64,000 nt of DNA, taken from contig CM026404.1 in NCBI GenBank assembly GCA_014843695.1, positions 59,274,954 to 59,338,953 of the forward strand, in the 5' to 3' direction. The stretch is from Archivesica marissinica (Eukaryota; Mollusca; Bivalvia; Venerida; Vesicomyidae). Position 1 is the stretch's first letter. Each line of letters starts with the position of its first letter. Made by a program: the position numbers and the translations under genes. This document shows, piece by piece, positions 1 through 11,589 of the stretch. Below the pieces are notes generated by a model. It was not told where the DNA came from. It worked only from the letters and a program-made list of their open reading frames with translations, and did not search any database.

Positions 1-87
1 CAATAAACAAGCTTGTAGGATACTGTATCTCCATACATGCATCATAGTCAATGAATATCTACCAACCTCCTTATAGATTACTGGTGA

Positions 88-303
88 TGTTGAATAAATT
101 GGAAGGAATGTGCAAACAACATAGATCCAGATCAGCCACGGAGCATAAGCAGGATCTATGTCGTTTGTTATTCAGCCAAGTGTTTTACCTCTACTATCCA
201 ATTAACAAATGGCATAGAGCCTGGTCAGACAGCATGCTCTGTGCCATCTTGGCTCTATACTGTTTGCAAAAGCATCTTTATCATGATTAGCAGGTTACGG
301 GTT
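88..303. repeat. MITE family U, copy 1 (AACATAGATCC palindromic type)
   Basis: It contains inverted pairs of CAAACAACATAGATCC and its complement, and a second pair with GCATAGAGCC. Related copies are at 15727-15829, 31137-31395, 45881-46160 and 58214-58298. The ends are poorly defined here. Confidence 0.55.
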
Positions 304-372
304 GTATCCACTGGGTTTTTCCGATCTTTATTTTGGATATTTCTATTATTTTACTACTAATGCAATGTGTAT

Positions 373-583
373 TATTATACAAACTAATTTGAGCTCAATT
401 GTGAAACAAGTTCATACAACTTATATTAATCACTCTCAGGACCTCATTCCTGATAGAATCCATCGCCATGAGGGAGAGGAGACATGTGGAATTTAAATGC
501 CTTGCCCAAGGGCACTTGCCCAATCGTAATGGCTCCAGCGGGACGCAAACTCGCACCTGAAGTGAGCGCACTATCAGGTAATG
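373..583 (-). mobile_element. tRNA-headed SINE, family C, copy 1 (degraded)
   Basis: The reverse strand reads a short head remnant ending CTTCAGGTGCGAG, a central GCCCTTGGGCAAGGC block, the CTCATGGCGATGG block and the tail GAGTGATTAATATAAGTT. The A-box part of the head is lost. Confidence 0.75.
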
Positions 584-970
584 TGTATGGATGCTAGGGG
601 CGTTTCTATGTGGGTAAAGCTAAGAAGAGCACAAAAATGAGACAATGTACTTTATTTCAACTTAATTACAAAGTTCAACAGTGATTCTAAAGTCAAACAA
701 ACGACTTGCAACGTACAGAGTAATCATTATGTAGTTCAAACAGATTTTGAAGTGTTATATTAAACAACAAGGACAGATGTACAAGACTATCGACACGCAA
801 CATGCACACACAGCAATACCTTCTGTACAATGTGCAGTAATACAACATGCACCGTGTACAATGCGCAGCAATACAACATGCACCGTATCGATTGTTCTAA
901 ACTATACCACATGAACAAAAATCTCATGGCAAAAGATTTTTGTTCAAGAAATAAAAGGCAGAGGAATATT
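584..970. other. No gene seen
   Basis: A minus-strand AATAAA with an A/T-rich downstream stretch occurs at 651-656, but no coding exon is visible to pair with it. Two short near-repeats of an ACATGCACCGTGTA-type phrase occur at about 843-885. Confidence 0.5.
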
Positions 971-1912
971 TGTATAGATACTATGTCTGCAACTTCCTAC
1001 AGAAACCCGGGTATTCTTTGCTTAGATACCATGTCTGCAACTTCCTACAGAAACCCGGGTATTCTTTGTTTAGATACCATGTCTGCAACTTCCTACAGAA
1101 ACCCAGGTATTCTTTGTTTAGATACCATGTCTGCAACTTCCTACAGAAACCCGGGTATTCTTTGTTTAGATACCATGTCTGCAACTTCCTACAGAAACCC
1201 AGGTATTCTTTGTTTAGATACCATGTCTGCAACTTCCTACAGAAACCCGGGTATTCTTTGTTTAGATACCATGTCTGCAACTTCCTACAGAAACCCAGGT
1301 ATTCTTTGTTTAGATACCATGTCTGCAACTTCCTACAGAAACCCGGGTATTCTTTGTTTAGATACCATGTCTGCAACTTCCTACAGAAACCCAGGTATTC
1401 TTTGTTTAGATACCATGTCTGCAACTTCCTACAGAAACCCGGGTATTCTTTGTTTAGATACCATGTCTGCAACTTCCTACAGAAACCCAGGTATTCTTTG
1501 TTTAGATACCATGTCTGCAACTTCCTACAGAAACCCGGGTATTCTTTGTTTAGATACCATGTCTGCAACTTCCTACAGAAACCCAGGTATTCTTTGTTTA
1601 GATACCATGTCTGCAACTTCCTACAGAAACCCAGGTATTCTTTGTATAGATACCATGTCTGCAACTTCCTACAGAAACCCAGGTATTCTTTGTATAGATA
1701 CCATGTCTGCAACTTCCTACAGAAACCCAGGTATTCTTTGTTTAGATACCATGTCTGCAACTTCCTACAGAAACCCGGGTATTCTTTGTTTAGATACCAT
1801 GTCTGCAACTTCCTACAGAAACCCCGGTATTCTTTGTTTAGATACCATGTCTGCAACTTCCTACAGAAACCCGGGTATTCTTTGCTTAGATGCCATGTCT
1901 CTGCAACTTGTT
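971..1912. repeat. Minisatellite, 48-bp unit, about 19 copies
   Basis: The unit runs from GTCTGCAACTTCCTACAGAA through TTTAGATACCAT. Copies 2-13 alternate strictly between CCCGGGT and CCCAGGT, so the working period there is 96 bp. Because 48 is a multiple of 3, three frames stay open; the resulting 372- and 291-residue frames are artefacts of the repeat. Confidence 0.95.
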
Positions 1913-2403
1913 ACAAAAACACGGGTATTCCTGCATTATACAGAATAGTATGAATTTTATATCTAAAGTTTTAACCCCACCCACATTAATTGAAATGATG
2001 CAGTTCCACAACTCACAGACCATAGTGTAAGTATCGAAATTTTTAACCTGCCCAATATTGTAAATTGTGAGTCAAATTTCCAAGATTATACTTCATTGGG
2101 AATTTACATCTCGATAAAACAAACCTTGAAATGCAAATTACGACAATTCCAAGTTCGCGAACAGATGCTCAAAATCAGACTGTGAAAATATGACCCCATA
2201 TGCCTTCCTGTTTAAGCTTAACCTTTATAACACAATAAAATACTAGCACACGAATCGTGGCTGTTATAACAACCCCAAATACTACTCGAGTTTCATGTTC
2301 TTATTTCACAGTGGGGATGGGGGCATGAATGACTGATCAAAAGTCCACAAAAACACAAAGTAATGAGACCGCCATCTATCTACCAATGCATGCTGTCTCA
2401 TCT
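1913..2403. other. No gene seen
   Basis: AT-rich unique sequence without recognisable exon, SINE head or inverted termini. Confidence 0.5.
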
Positions 2404-2772
2404 TATTAACATTTACTGTCTTGTCAACATCAACACCTACTCTCTTATCAACCTCTACCTCTACTGTCTTATCAACACCTACTGTCTTATCAACCTCTAC
2501 TGTCTTATCAACACCTATTCTCTTATCAACAGTTACTCTCTTATCAACCTCTACTGTTGTATCGACATCTACTCTCTTATCAATATCTACTCTTTGATCA
2601 CATCTACCGGTCTTATCAACATACTCTCTTATCAACAGTTAACGCTCTTATCAACCTCTACTGTTGTATCGACATCTACTCTCTTATCAACCGCTACTGT
2701 CTTATCAACCTCTATTGTCTTATCAACAACTACTCTCTTATCAAGCTCTACTCTCTTATCAACATTGACTGT
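2404..2772. repeat. Degenerate minisatellite, 18-bp unit
   Basis: About 20 copies of a CTTATCAACNNCTACTNT-like unit with variants TTGTATCGACAT and ATCAACAG. On the minus strand it reads as runs of VDKTVEVDKRV, an effect of the 18-bp period. Confidence 0.85.
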
Positions 2773-3021
2773 TTCACATTCCATGATATAATACCCTATA
2801 GACTGGATTATTATTAAGTCATTTGAGGTTAGACATCAATAATGCATTACCCAGCAGTGCCACATTTGTGAATTAATGACCTCTAAATGGGCAAGTCACG
2901 ACAATACGAGTGCAAAGGTGTACAATTTGCACATTAATCTTTCTATTGCAATATAATAAAACACATGGGAAAAATACATTGGAATTATTAATACTAACAG
3001 AGAAAATCAGCCCTATATTCT

Positions 3022-3316
3022 GTGTGTGTTTTACGTTTATTTATCGTCGCTACCGGTTGCCCATATGAGCGACGCCTCCTGAAGAGATTAGTCATTTTAG
3101 ATTTTTGGAGGATAGTGCAATGATACAGACAGAGACCCATTCCAGAGTCTCCTCTTGTTCTTTTACGTGTACGGTGTACAGCACCGACATGAGACCTCAG
3201 TTTAACATCCCATCTGAAAGACTGTTAATTTGATTATGGTCAGACGGGGGATCGAACCGGCGATCCCTGGATTACCAGTCCAGCGTGTTACCACTGGACT
3301 ACAGATCGGTCTAGAT
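3022..3316 (-). mobile_element. tRNA-headed SINE, family A, copy 1 (full length)
   Basis: On the minus strand there is a tRNA-like head with A-box (GTCCAGTGGTAACACGC) and B-box (GGTTCGATCC), a body with CAGTCTTTCAGATGGGA, and a tail CGCTCATATGGGCAACCGG plus AATAAACG. An 11-bp target-site duplication CCCTATATTCT flanks it at 3011-3021 and 3317-3327. Confidence 0.93.
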
Positions 3317-3472
3317 CCCTATATTCTCAGCAAAACCCCACCTAAACTACTCCCTAAACCAGCATGTCAAGTCCCATAATGTATATACTTAGAATGTGCA
3401 TCATATAAATGAGATATGCGAGCGGATAATTAACAAATAATACAATTACTTTTATGCTTTCCAATGAACGAT

Positions 3473-3740
3473 ATATTTATATTTCGGGTTTTACGCCTGC
3501 ATCAGCACCATTTCGGGCTATATCGCAAGTGGGCAGTTTACATAACAACACCTTTCCTGGGCAGGCTCCAGCGGTTAACCAGTACTTGGGTGCACCAACC
3601 TCTGTAAGAAACTGCCAACTTTTCCATATAAATGAGACACGGCCTGAGCATGGCTCGAACCCGTGACCATCAGTGATGATAGGTTACAGTGGTATACAAG
3701 TCAGCGACCGTAACCACTCGACCACAGAGGCGGACCCTTG
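3473..3740 (-). mobile_element. tRNA-headed SINE, family B, copy 1 (full length)
   Basis: On the minus strand the head reads CCTCTGTGGTCGAGTGGTTA with B-box GGTTCGAGCC, then AAGTTGGCAGTTTCTTACAG, AGTACTGGTTAACCGCTGGA and an AAACCCGAAATATAA tail. Imperfect 11-bp duplications (CAATGAACGAT / CAATGAATGAT) at 3462-3472 and 3741-3751. Confidence 0.92.
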
Positions 3741-3988
3741 CAATGAATGATAAGACTTTTCTCAGTAAAGGAAAACTCCATCTTGCACCGCTTTGAAACG
3801 GTGAAATATGGCATTTTCTCTGCCACTGGTTGTGTTTCGTATTTCTCCGATGTAATTTTGTATTTTTAGCTATTTTCTGACTATCATGAAACAGTTAAGT
3901 AATATATTCTAATAAATTTGTTTTGTCTGTAGTTTTCAAATTTTGACAGCAAACAGAAAACTTATATAACAGGAACTATTTCTTATTC

Positions 3989-4154
3989 ATCTGGTTCTTT
4001 TACGTGCATGGTGTAAAGCATTAACAACACAAGGCCTCAGATTAAAATCCCTTCTGAAAGACTGTTAAATTTATTAGGGTCAGACGGGGGATCGAACCTG
4101 CGATCCCTGGATAACCAGTCCAACATGATAACCACTGGACTACGTATCCGTCTG
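3989..4154 (-). mobile_element. SINE family A, copy 2 (head and body only)
   Basis: The tRNA head and the first half of the body are present; the CGCTCATATGGGC tail is missing. Head has B-box GGTTCGATCC. Confidence 0.85.
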
Positions 4155-5570
4155 TAAATTATACATGTATATAAGTATTAATTCTTGCAGCTCATATCTC
4201 ATTTCACATGTTGTTCTGTATTATTGATCGTTGTTTATATGTTTCATTACGCTATTTCATGTTTTAATTTGTTGGAGGGCCTCATGGTTAGATTGACTTA
4301 ATTGTTCAAATGAGTTCTCTCGTTAAATAAAATCTTTATTATTATTATAACCTATATTATTTTGTGATTTACCTCACTTTGAAGTCAAAATTTTAATGTT
4401 TTAATAATTTTTCAATAAACTGTAAAGCAAAACAAAACATTAGCAACTTTCGAATTGTTTTGTTCTCCAGCACACTCCACTTTATGACAAACAGGACATT
4501 AACAAGTAAGCACAAAACTAACAGTTACCAGTATCCATAGCAACTTGCATAACACTTGCTACACATGAGGTCTTCAACATTGTTAATTTTTGATCCATAG
4601 AAATGACCTATGTCAACTCTCTTTACAATTTGTTGTCTTCAATGGAAATACATGTATATATAGGATCTTACAGGAGTGGTGATTTCATACAATATTTTAT
4701 GAAACAAGTTTGGGAATTTTGCTATTAAGCGAGCCTTTTGTAAGATCCTTTTTATCACATTACAATAACAACCATAAATTTGAGAAGGAAAATATGTCTG
4801 TTTGCCAGTATATAGTTGAGCCTTATTAAATTAAGCTGCGTCTGTACGCCGTAGTAAATAGTCCCTGATAATCAAACAACTTCACGCAAATAATCGACAC
4901 AATATTTTTAATCACTGTATTCCTGTAGTGCATATTTAGCATTTCATTGATCTATGCAGTTGATTTTCAACATATAATGCATGAACACAAACAAAATGTA
5001 TATTTCGATTGTGTATTGCAGGCTGTCAATGGTGTGCCGCGACCAATCAGAATCCTTCTAGGTGTTATTAAACGTGTTGACATTTAAGAATTTATGACAT
5101 AGCTGTATTACACTGAATACAAGAAAAGTTATGTGATAAAAAACAATATTCCATAAATGTATTCAAGTGTTAATTTTAGCAAACTATCCATAAAGAATTG
5201 TAAGATAATACCAATTTGGCATTGAAAAGTTTATTTCTGCAAAAATCTTTACCGGTAATATTTTACTTAGGAAATAATATTTATCTTGCTGTTCTAACAT
5301 GACCCAATGTAATGCTATAAATGAATAAATGTGTGTGTTATTTTGTCTCCTTGTCTGTTTTTTGGCTTGATGGATTTACAAAATACCTCCCTGTAAGATA
5401 ACTTCTGTATTCCAGTGGCTCTGAAAATCATCCTCCAGCTATCAACACTATATTTCCTATATGGCTGGTTTATTAACACTACAAACGTTTCCCAATCGCT
5501 GTATTCAATTCCAATGTAAAATTGTTAAAAGTTGTACATATTTAAGTCCATAAAAAGGTCTTTTTTTACA
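4155..5570. other. No gene; possible LINE 3' tail
   Basis: At 4255-4355 a phrase ending GTTAAATAAAATC followed by a TTATTATTATTA run resembles the 3' end and microsatellite tail of a non-LTR retrotransposon. No reverse-transcriptase frame is left. The rest is AT-rich with no feature I can name. Confidence 0.35.
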
Positions 5571-5591
5571 GGGGGGGGGGGGGGGGGGGGG
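5571..5591. repeat. Poly-G tract, 21 bases
   Basis: An uninterrupted guanine run. Length is likely uncertain in the assembly. It could form G-quadruplex structure. Confidence 0.9.
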
Positions 5592-5758
5592 CAAAATTCA
5601 ACAGCCGTAGCCGTGGATTATGTTAGATATAACAACGGTAGATTTGTTCTTTGTTTATAGGAACAAAATATCAAGTCATGTTAGAATTAATGTCTAATTC
5701 AACTATTATTGAAGCATGTAAATATAAGATGGCAATCACGATTCGCTAGAAATCCATT

Positions 5759-6020
5759 GCTTGGCATATCTCGATGTGCAGTATATTGTACAGTTTAAGT
5801 TAATACATGGTGGGGCTTGGCATATCTAGATGTGCAGTATATTGTACAGTTTAAGTTAATACATGGTGGGGCTTGGCATATCTCGATGTGCAGTATATTG
5901 TACAGTTTAAGTTAATACATGGTGGGGCTTGGCATATCTCGATGTGCAGTATATTGTACAGTTTAAGTTAATACATGGTGGTGCTTGGCATATCTCGATG
6001 TGCCGTATATTGTACAGTAT
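5759..6020. repeat. Minisatellite, 56-bp unit, 4.6 copies
   Basis: The unit contains CTTGGCATATCTCGATGTGC and GTTAATACATGGTGGGG. A final partial unit resumes at about 6224, after an inserted hairpin-bearing segment. Confidence 0.9.
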
Positions 6021-6063
6021 ACAGTTATTTCATGGGTGTTTGGGGAACAGTCAAAACTATTGT

Positions 6064-6152
6064 CCCGAGGTATCAGGGAAGACTTTCGAACTGTTGCCCG
6101 AGGCCGTTAGGCCTAGGGCAACAGTTCGAAATGTCTTCCCTGATACCGAGGG
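6064..6152. repeat. Palindrome inside an insertion in the 56-bp array
   Basis: Arms of about 38 bases with GGTATCAGGGAAGAC and TTCGAACTGTTGCCC, centred on GGCCGTTAGGCC, one one-base bulge. The segment 6021-6223 interrupts the array, so it looks like a small foldback insertion. Confidence 0.8.
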
Positions 6153-6408
6153 AAGGATAAAAAATGCAATGAAACAGGCAAAAATAACGAATTACAAGTT
6201 ATATAGAGCATTAGGTAATAATTTAAGTTAATACATGGTAGGGCTTATTTATCCCAAATCAGAAACAAGAGTGAGGCCTCCGATGCTTGTATTTTGTGTA
6301 AGCATTTTCATTTTGTTTAACCCATCCCAACATAGAAGCAGCATTCATTTGCATACATATATATACTACTCTCCAACTCTCCGGTATACAAAATGTCAAC
6401 TACCAATT

Positions 6409-6628
6409 ATGGAAGTCGTGATAGCGCAGTGGATGCGCGTTCGCTTCAGGTTCGAGCCCCGCTGGAGCCGTTACGATTGTGCCCTTAGGCAAGGCATTTA
6501 AATTCCACGTTGCCTCTTCTCTCTCCCTCGTGGCGATGGATTACATCAGGAATGAGGTCTCGAGAGTGATTAATATAAGTTGAAATAACTTGTTTCGTAA
6601 TCAAGCTAAAATAAATTTGTATAAACTA
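6409..6628 (+). mobile_element. SINE family C, copy 2
   Basis: Head GCGCAGTGGATGCGCGTTCG and B-box GGTTCGAGCC (with internal deletion of the anticodon part), then GCCCTTAGGCAAGGC, TCGTGGCGATGG and tail AGTGATTAATATAAGTT. 10-bp duplications ACTACCAATT at 6399-6408 and 6629-6638. Confidence 0.92.
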
Positions 6629-6638
6629 ACTACCAATT

Positions 6639-7103
6639 CTCTACATGCTGTGGTCACTATGACATCAAATTGGGACGATTTGAATTAAATGCCACTAGCA
6701 CTATTTTCTAAGAAAAACGAGAACAACTATGACTATCTGCTCATGTCACCTACAGCGTGCAACAGGTTAAACATTTGGAAAGCATCAGTGACACCACAGT
6801 GTGACATAACATTCTATGAATACTTCTTGTTGGTGGGTAGTGTACGTACATGTATGGACATGAAACATCGTAAACAGTAGACAGTACAACATTTGCCTTC
6901 AAAAATAACGAAAGGCGTCAAATTAAAAATCCACATACTGTAGAAATAGCACATTTGATGCAACAGATTGCTAACATATACACCTGTAAAGCACAATATA
7001 TTTAATAACATTATTCAACTTACATATACTCAATTAAAATTCTCCCGATCAACAACAATAACATTGAGGGACAAGAAACATGGAATACAAACCAATTTCT
7101 GTA
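6639..7103. other. No gene seen
   Basis: Unique AT-rich sequence. Short open frames here have no recognisable similarity. Confidence 0.5.
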
Positions 7104-7674
7104 ACATTCACTATGATCTGATATAATACCCACCAACAAGAAGTGGAAGTCATGATGGCGCAGTGGATACGCGTTCACTTCAGGTGCGAAGGGTCCGGAG
7201 TTCGAGCCCCGCTGGAGCCGTTACAATTGTGCCCTTAAGCAAGGCATTTAAATTCCACGTTGCCTCTTCTCTCTCCCTCGTGGCGATGGATTCCATCAGG
7301 AATGAGGTCTTGAGAGTGATTAATATAAGTTATAGGAACTTGTTTCGCAATCGAGCAAAAATAAATTTGTATAAACTAACAAGACGTATGCACGTAGAGA
7401 TGAACACTAGTTGTAACTCACTATGATGTGATATACCCACCAACAAGAAGTATGCACATAGAGATGAACACTAGTTGTAACTCACTATGATGTGATATAC
7501 CCACTAACAATAAGTATGCACGTAGAGATGAACACTAGTTGTAACTCACTATGATGTGATATACCCACTAACAATAAGTATGCACGTAGAGATGAACACT
7601 AGTTGTAACTCACTATGATGAGATATAATACCCACCAACAAGAAGTATGCAGGTAGAGATGAACACTAGTTGTA
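7104..7674. repeat. Minisatellite, 64-65-bp unit, split by a SINE
   Basis: Five units containing GTAGAGATGAACACTAGTTG and CACTATGATGTGATATACCC lie at 7385-7674. A fragment of the same unit (CACTATGATCTGATATAATA) lies upstream at 7109, so the SINE at 7145 inserted into an existing array. Confidence 0.88.
7145..7377 (+). mobile_element. SINE family C, copy 3 (full length)
   Basis: Full head GATGGCGCAGTGGATACGCG with B-box GAGTTCGAGCC, body and tail as in copy 2. Target duplications AACAAGAAGT / AACAAGACGT at 7135-7144 and 7378-7387. Confidence 0.93.
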
Positions 7675-8263
7675 AACAAACATTTAGCATAAAAGAGTGA
7701 AATTAGAGACAGCATGAGTATATAATTATAGTATTTGGGGGGGGAAAACACTCCATCAGGCCTATAGCTACACTGAGGCGGTTAAAATTTCCAAAGCCAA
7801 AAAAATAAATATGAAAAATAAAATGCCAAAAATATCCCTTTGCTGTATACAATGTTGACTGTTAGAGAGCTGAAAGATCAGTACATAATCATAGGTCTAA
7901 ACTCATTAAATCAGAAAATGCAGGAAAATCGCTTCTATACCCCCAACACTTTTAAGGGGGGACATGCTCCCAGACTCCCCTAGATTGCCTCAGTTGAAAT
8001 TTGCCTCTGGCTACGGTACTGAACATTGCAGCAAATGAACTTTTTCAACTTATGTACATTGTATATAGAGGCTGTTTAAAGTGTGGCATTCATGCTAGGC
8101 GACACGACAATCGTGCAACAAACATTTATCATGTCAATTATTAATTACCCAGTTAGTAAACTGGTATCAGATCTAAATTAGCCCCATTTGAATTTCTTAG
8201 ATCGGGCGAACACAATAATATGGAATAAAATAATGCCGTTAGGACATTCTTTTAACATGACAC
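7675..8263. other. Transposon debris, no gene
   Basis: Around 7735-8010 there are short G/C runs and CCCAGACTCCCCTAGATTGC, reminiscent of the CCGGGGGCATGNCCCCC fragments at 9990 and 39770. Nothing else is recognisable. Confidence 0.4.
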
Positions 8264-8670
8264 TACAGTGAAACCTGTCTTAAGCAGCCAGCCAAGGGAA
8301 TCACAGAAAGTGGCTGCTTAACCCATTCAACACCAAGTAACTCACATGGACTGGTCCATGATATTCATAAACCAATAAATGAATCAGAAAATCACATTTG
8401 GACAAGCTCATTTATCAAAATGGGTAATTATGTCTAAAAATAGTCATATCACTGGCAAAAAGTGCAGATCCTGATGAGACGGCTCGTTACTCGTTACGAG
8501 CCGGCTCATCTGGATCTACACTTTTTGTAAGCCTATTTAGAGGTCTGTGGTGTTGAAAGGGTTAATAGAGGTGAAATGTATAGCAACAGTATATTGGGAA
8601 TTTAGAAACTGGCTGCTTAATACAGGTTGGCTGCTTTATGGAGGTGACCACTAGCACAGGTTTGACTGTA
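8264..8670. mobile_element. MITE family M copy 1 (TA-flanked), hosting a second MITE
   Basis: Termini are TACAGTGAAACCTGTCTTAA and CACAGGTTTGACTGTA, as expected for a Tc1/mariner-type MITE with TA target. The interior phrases GGCTGCTTAA and CCAAGGGAATCA recur in copies at 11984, 12443 and 12640. Confidence 0.8.
8318..8565. mobile_element. MITE family P copy 1 (TTAA-flanked, piggyBac-like)
   Basis: Begins TTAACCCATTCAACACCA and ends TGGTGTTGAAAGGGTTAA. It contains a central palindrome GATGAGACGGCTCGT / ACGAGCCGGCTCATC flanked by GTGCAGATCC and its complement. It sits inside MITE M at a single TTAA that is now duplicated. Confidence 0.88.
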
Positions 8671-8894
8671 TATGATGTGGAATATTTTTTTATATAAAAT
8701 TAGAATTTTACGTTCATGCAGCAATGTTATTATACATTCTTCCATTATAATTTGATTAATTCTTGTCAGTCAGTAAACATGTGTTGTTGCAACATAGCAA
8801 AAGTATGACTTTTGTGAATCGATTCCCTGCGTACATTTGGAACGCATTTCTCTCTATCGGCAATCAGAACATATATCAGCTGTTTCACCGACCA

Positions 8895-9957
8895 TTGTTG
8901 CATCATCACGCATGGTTGCACCATCACGCATTGTTGCATCATCACGCATGGTTGCATCATCACGCATGGTTGCATCATCGTGCATTGTTGCATCATCACA
9001 CATGGTTGCATCATCGTGCATTGTTGCATCATCACGCATGGTTGCATCATCATGCATGGTTGCATCATCGTGCATTGTTGCATCATCACGCATGGTTGCA
9101 TCATCACGCATGGTTGCATCATCGTGCATTGTTGCATCATCACGCATGGTTGCATCATCGTGCATTGTTGCATCATCACGCATGGTTGCATCATCACGCA
9201 TGGTTGCATCATCGTGCATTGTTGCATCATCACGCATGGTTGCATCATCGTGCATTGTTGCATCATCACGCATGGTTGCATCATCACGCATGGTTGCATC
9301 ATCGTGCATTGTTGCATCATCACGCATGGTTGCATCATCGTGCATTGTTGCATCATCACGCATGGTTGCATCATCACGCATGGTTGCATCATCACGCATT
9401 GTTGCATCATCACGCATGGTTGCATCATCATGCATGGTTGCATCATCATGCATGGTTGCATCATCACGCATTGTTGCATCATCACGCATTGTTGCATCAT
9501 CACGCATTGTTGCATCATTACGCATGGTTGCATCATCACGCATTGTTGCATCATCACGCATGGTTGCATCATCATGCATGGTTGCATCATCATGCATGGT
9601 TGCATCATCACGCATTGTTGCATCATCACGCATGGTTGCATCATCACGCATGGTTGCATCATCACGCATGGTTGCATCATCATGCATGGTTGCATCATCG
9701 TGCATTGTTGCATCATCATGCATGGTTGCATCATCACGCATGGTTGCATCATCATGCATGGTTGCATCATCACGCATGGTTGCATCATCACGCATGGTTG
9801 CATCATCACGCATGGTTGCATCATCGTGCATTGTTGCATCATCACGCATGGTTGCATCATCACGCATTGTTGCATCATCACGCATGGTTGCATCATCACG
9901 CATTGTTGCATCATCACGCATTGTTGCATCATCACGCATTGTTGCATCATTACGCAG
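8895..9957. repeat. Minisatellite, 18-bp unit, about 59 copies
   Basis: Unit TTGCATCATCACGCATGG with C/T, A/G and G/T variants (CACGCATTG, CGTGCATTG, CATGCATGG). Variants form a recurrent 54-bp and 90-bp pattern over 8950-9400. All six frames give long artefactual reading frames. Confidence 0.96.
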
Positions 9958-10917
9958 AGCTGTCAAGGGTGCATCGAGTCTCGGAGTGAGATATGGGGTT
10001 CGAAGGGGCGGCTGCCCCTCAGGGGGTCTGGGGGAAGCTGGATACACTCTATGGCTCATTTTCGTCATATTTGGTGTCAAATGGCTTACATGAAATGCTA
10101 CTTTGGCATCTAATGAAGGACACTTTTCACCAAGAAAACCTGATCAAGCAATAGCATTTTATGGTAAAGAAAGCTTGCAAATAACTTTTTGTAATTGAAT
10201 CTTATATTTTTTATTAAATTGACTTACAAGTCAGGCGCAAACCTGTCTTGGTTGTCAATTTATAATAAAACTCCGATGTAATTTGCAAGCATTTGTCACC
10301 AGCTTGAGCAAAATCAGCATGGTCTAGTAGTTACCACATCAGGCTGATTACAATTTCGGCACAAATTCAAACCCGGGTATGACTTGCCAATTTTTCATTG
10401 AGCAAGACCATTTATCCACATTGCTAAGAACAAACCGTACAGTAAACGTTATTTGCCGAGCTTTGAGAAGCAATTACTGGATAATTAAGTGTCCACTTAG
10501 AATCAAATCTAGATTTGTACATAGCGGCACCGGCTAGTTTCTTCGTCTTTTTTTGACAGGGCTCTGTGATTCTGATGGTTAACAAAAAGAGCGTCTACAC
10601 CGTTAACAAATGTAAACATTACATTCGGCCTTCGTTAGTTTTCGGGAGCCAATCATAAGTGATTATTAACGCACGGAGAGTTTCGACATCGGTTCAGAGT
10701 AGTTACGATTGTACAGCGCGACGATCAGTTTCAAATATAGCCTTGATACATTCTAAAAATAGCAATTTGGGAAACCTAATGTGTTGCGATTTAAAAATAG
10801 CACAGATATTAGTGTAGGTAAATCGTTTTTTAGAAAAAGCGTGACAATATTAAAGATACGCGTGAGAGTGTGATTTGAGGTCTAAAAGCGTGAGTCACAC
10901 GCCGAAAGGTATGATTA
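9958..10917. other. Spacer between two related arrays; no gene
   Basis: Starts with a G-rich transposon-like phrase (GGGGCGGCTGCCCC, near 9998). The remainder is unique AT-rich sequence apart from a tRNA-like stretch at 10317. Confidence 0.45.
10317..10450 (+). mobile_element. Possible degraded tRNA-derived SINE
   Basis: The phrase GCATGGTCTAGTAGTTACCA resembles an A-box and CAAACCCGGGTATG follows in B-box position. GAGCAAGACC further on resembles SINE body text. There is only one copy in the window. Confidence 0.35.
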
Positions 10918-11255
10918 CACATTGTTGCATCATCATGCATTGTTGCATCATCACGCATTGTTGCATCATCATGCATTGTTGCATCATCACACATTGTTGC
11001 ATCATCATGCATTGTTGCATCATCATCATGCATTGTTGCATCATCATGCATTGTTGCATCATCATCATGCATTGTTGCATCATCACACATTGTTGCATCA
11101 TCATGCATTGTTGCATCATCACACATTGTTGCATCATCATGCATTGTTGCATCATCATCATCATGCATTGTTGCATCATCACACATTGTTGCATCATCAT
11201 GCATTGTTGCATCATCATCACGCATTGTTGCATGATTACGCATTGTTGCATCACA
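10918..11255. repeat. Minisatellite, 18-24-bp unit, related to 8895-9957
   Basis: About 18 copies of TTGCATCATCATGCATTG, several lengthened by one or two extra CAT triplets. Same core as the array 1 kb upstream, but the variant mix differs (CATGCATTG dominates). Confidence 0.95.
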
Positions 11256-11589
11256 TGCGATTTAAATATTGTTTACATACATTTGTCGATAAACAATTTG
11301 TGTATACGACTGTGCTATATTTATTTAGATTTTTCCCGTTTCTGTGCGAATATTTGGATTTATTAAGATAAACACAGTCATTGGACATTATATTCTTTAA
11401 CTATCCGATACTTTTTACCAAAAAACATCCTTTATTCCGATATAGTGACGTTAACAACATAAACTCTATGAATAAAATATTTACAATAACAAAGGATACC
11501 CCTTGGAGAGTGATGTGACTTATGATTGCTCGACCTCTATGTCAAAACTCATTACACAATTAAAACTTCTGTTTTTTTTAAATTTAAGA
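11256..11589. other. No gene seen
   Basis: Unique AT-rich sequence. Confidence 0.5.

Noticed and set aside
3240..3316. tRNA gene (GGTTCGATCC and A-box present)
   Set aside because: It is the head of a SINE with body, tail and target duplications; the same holds for the tRNA-like stretches at 4080, 6414, 7150, 13085, 28140, 31543, 34870, 46290, 51218, 55892, 57965 and 63610.
8763..10113. Six overlapping open frames of 377-418 residues
   Set aside because: They are all reading frames of one 18-bp tandem repeat; no start context, domain or splice evidence.
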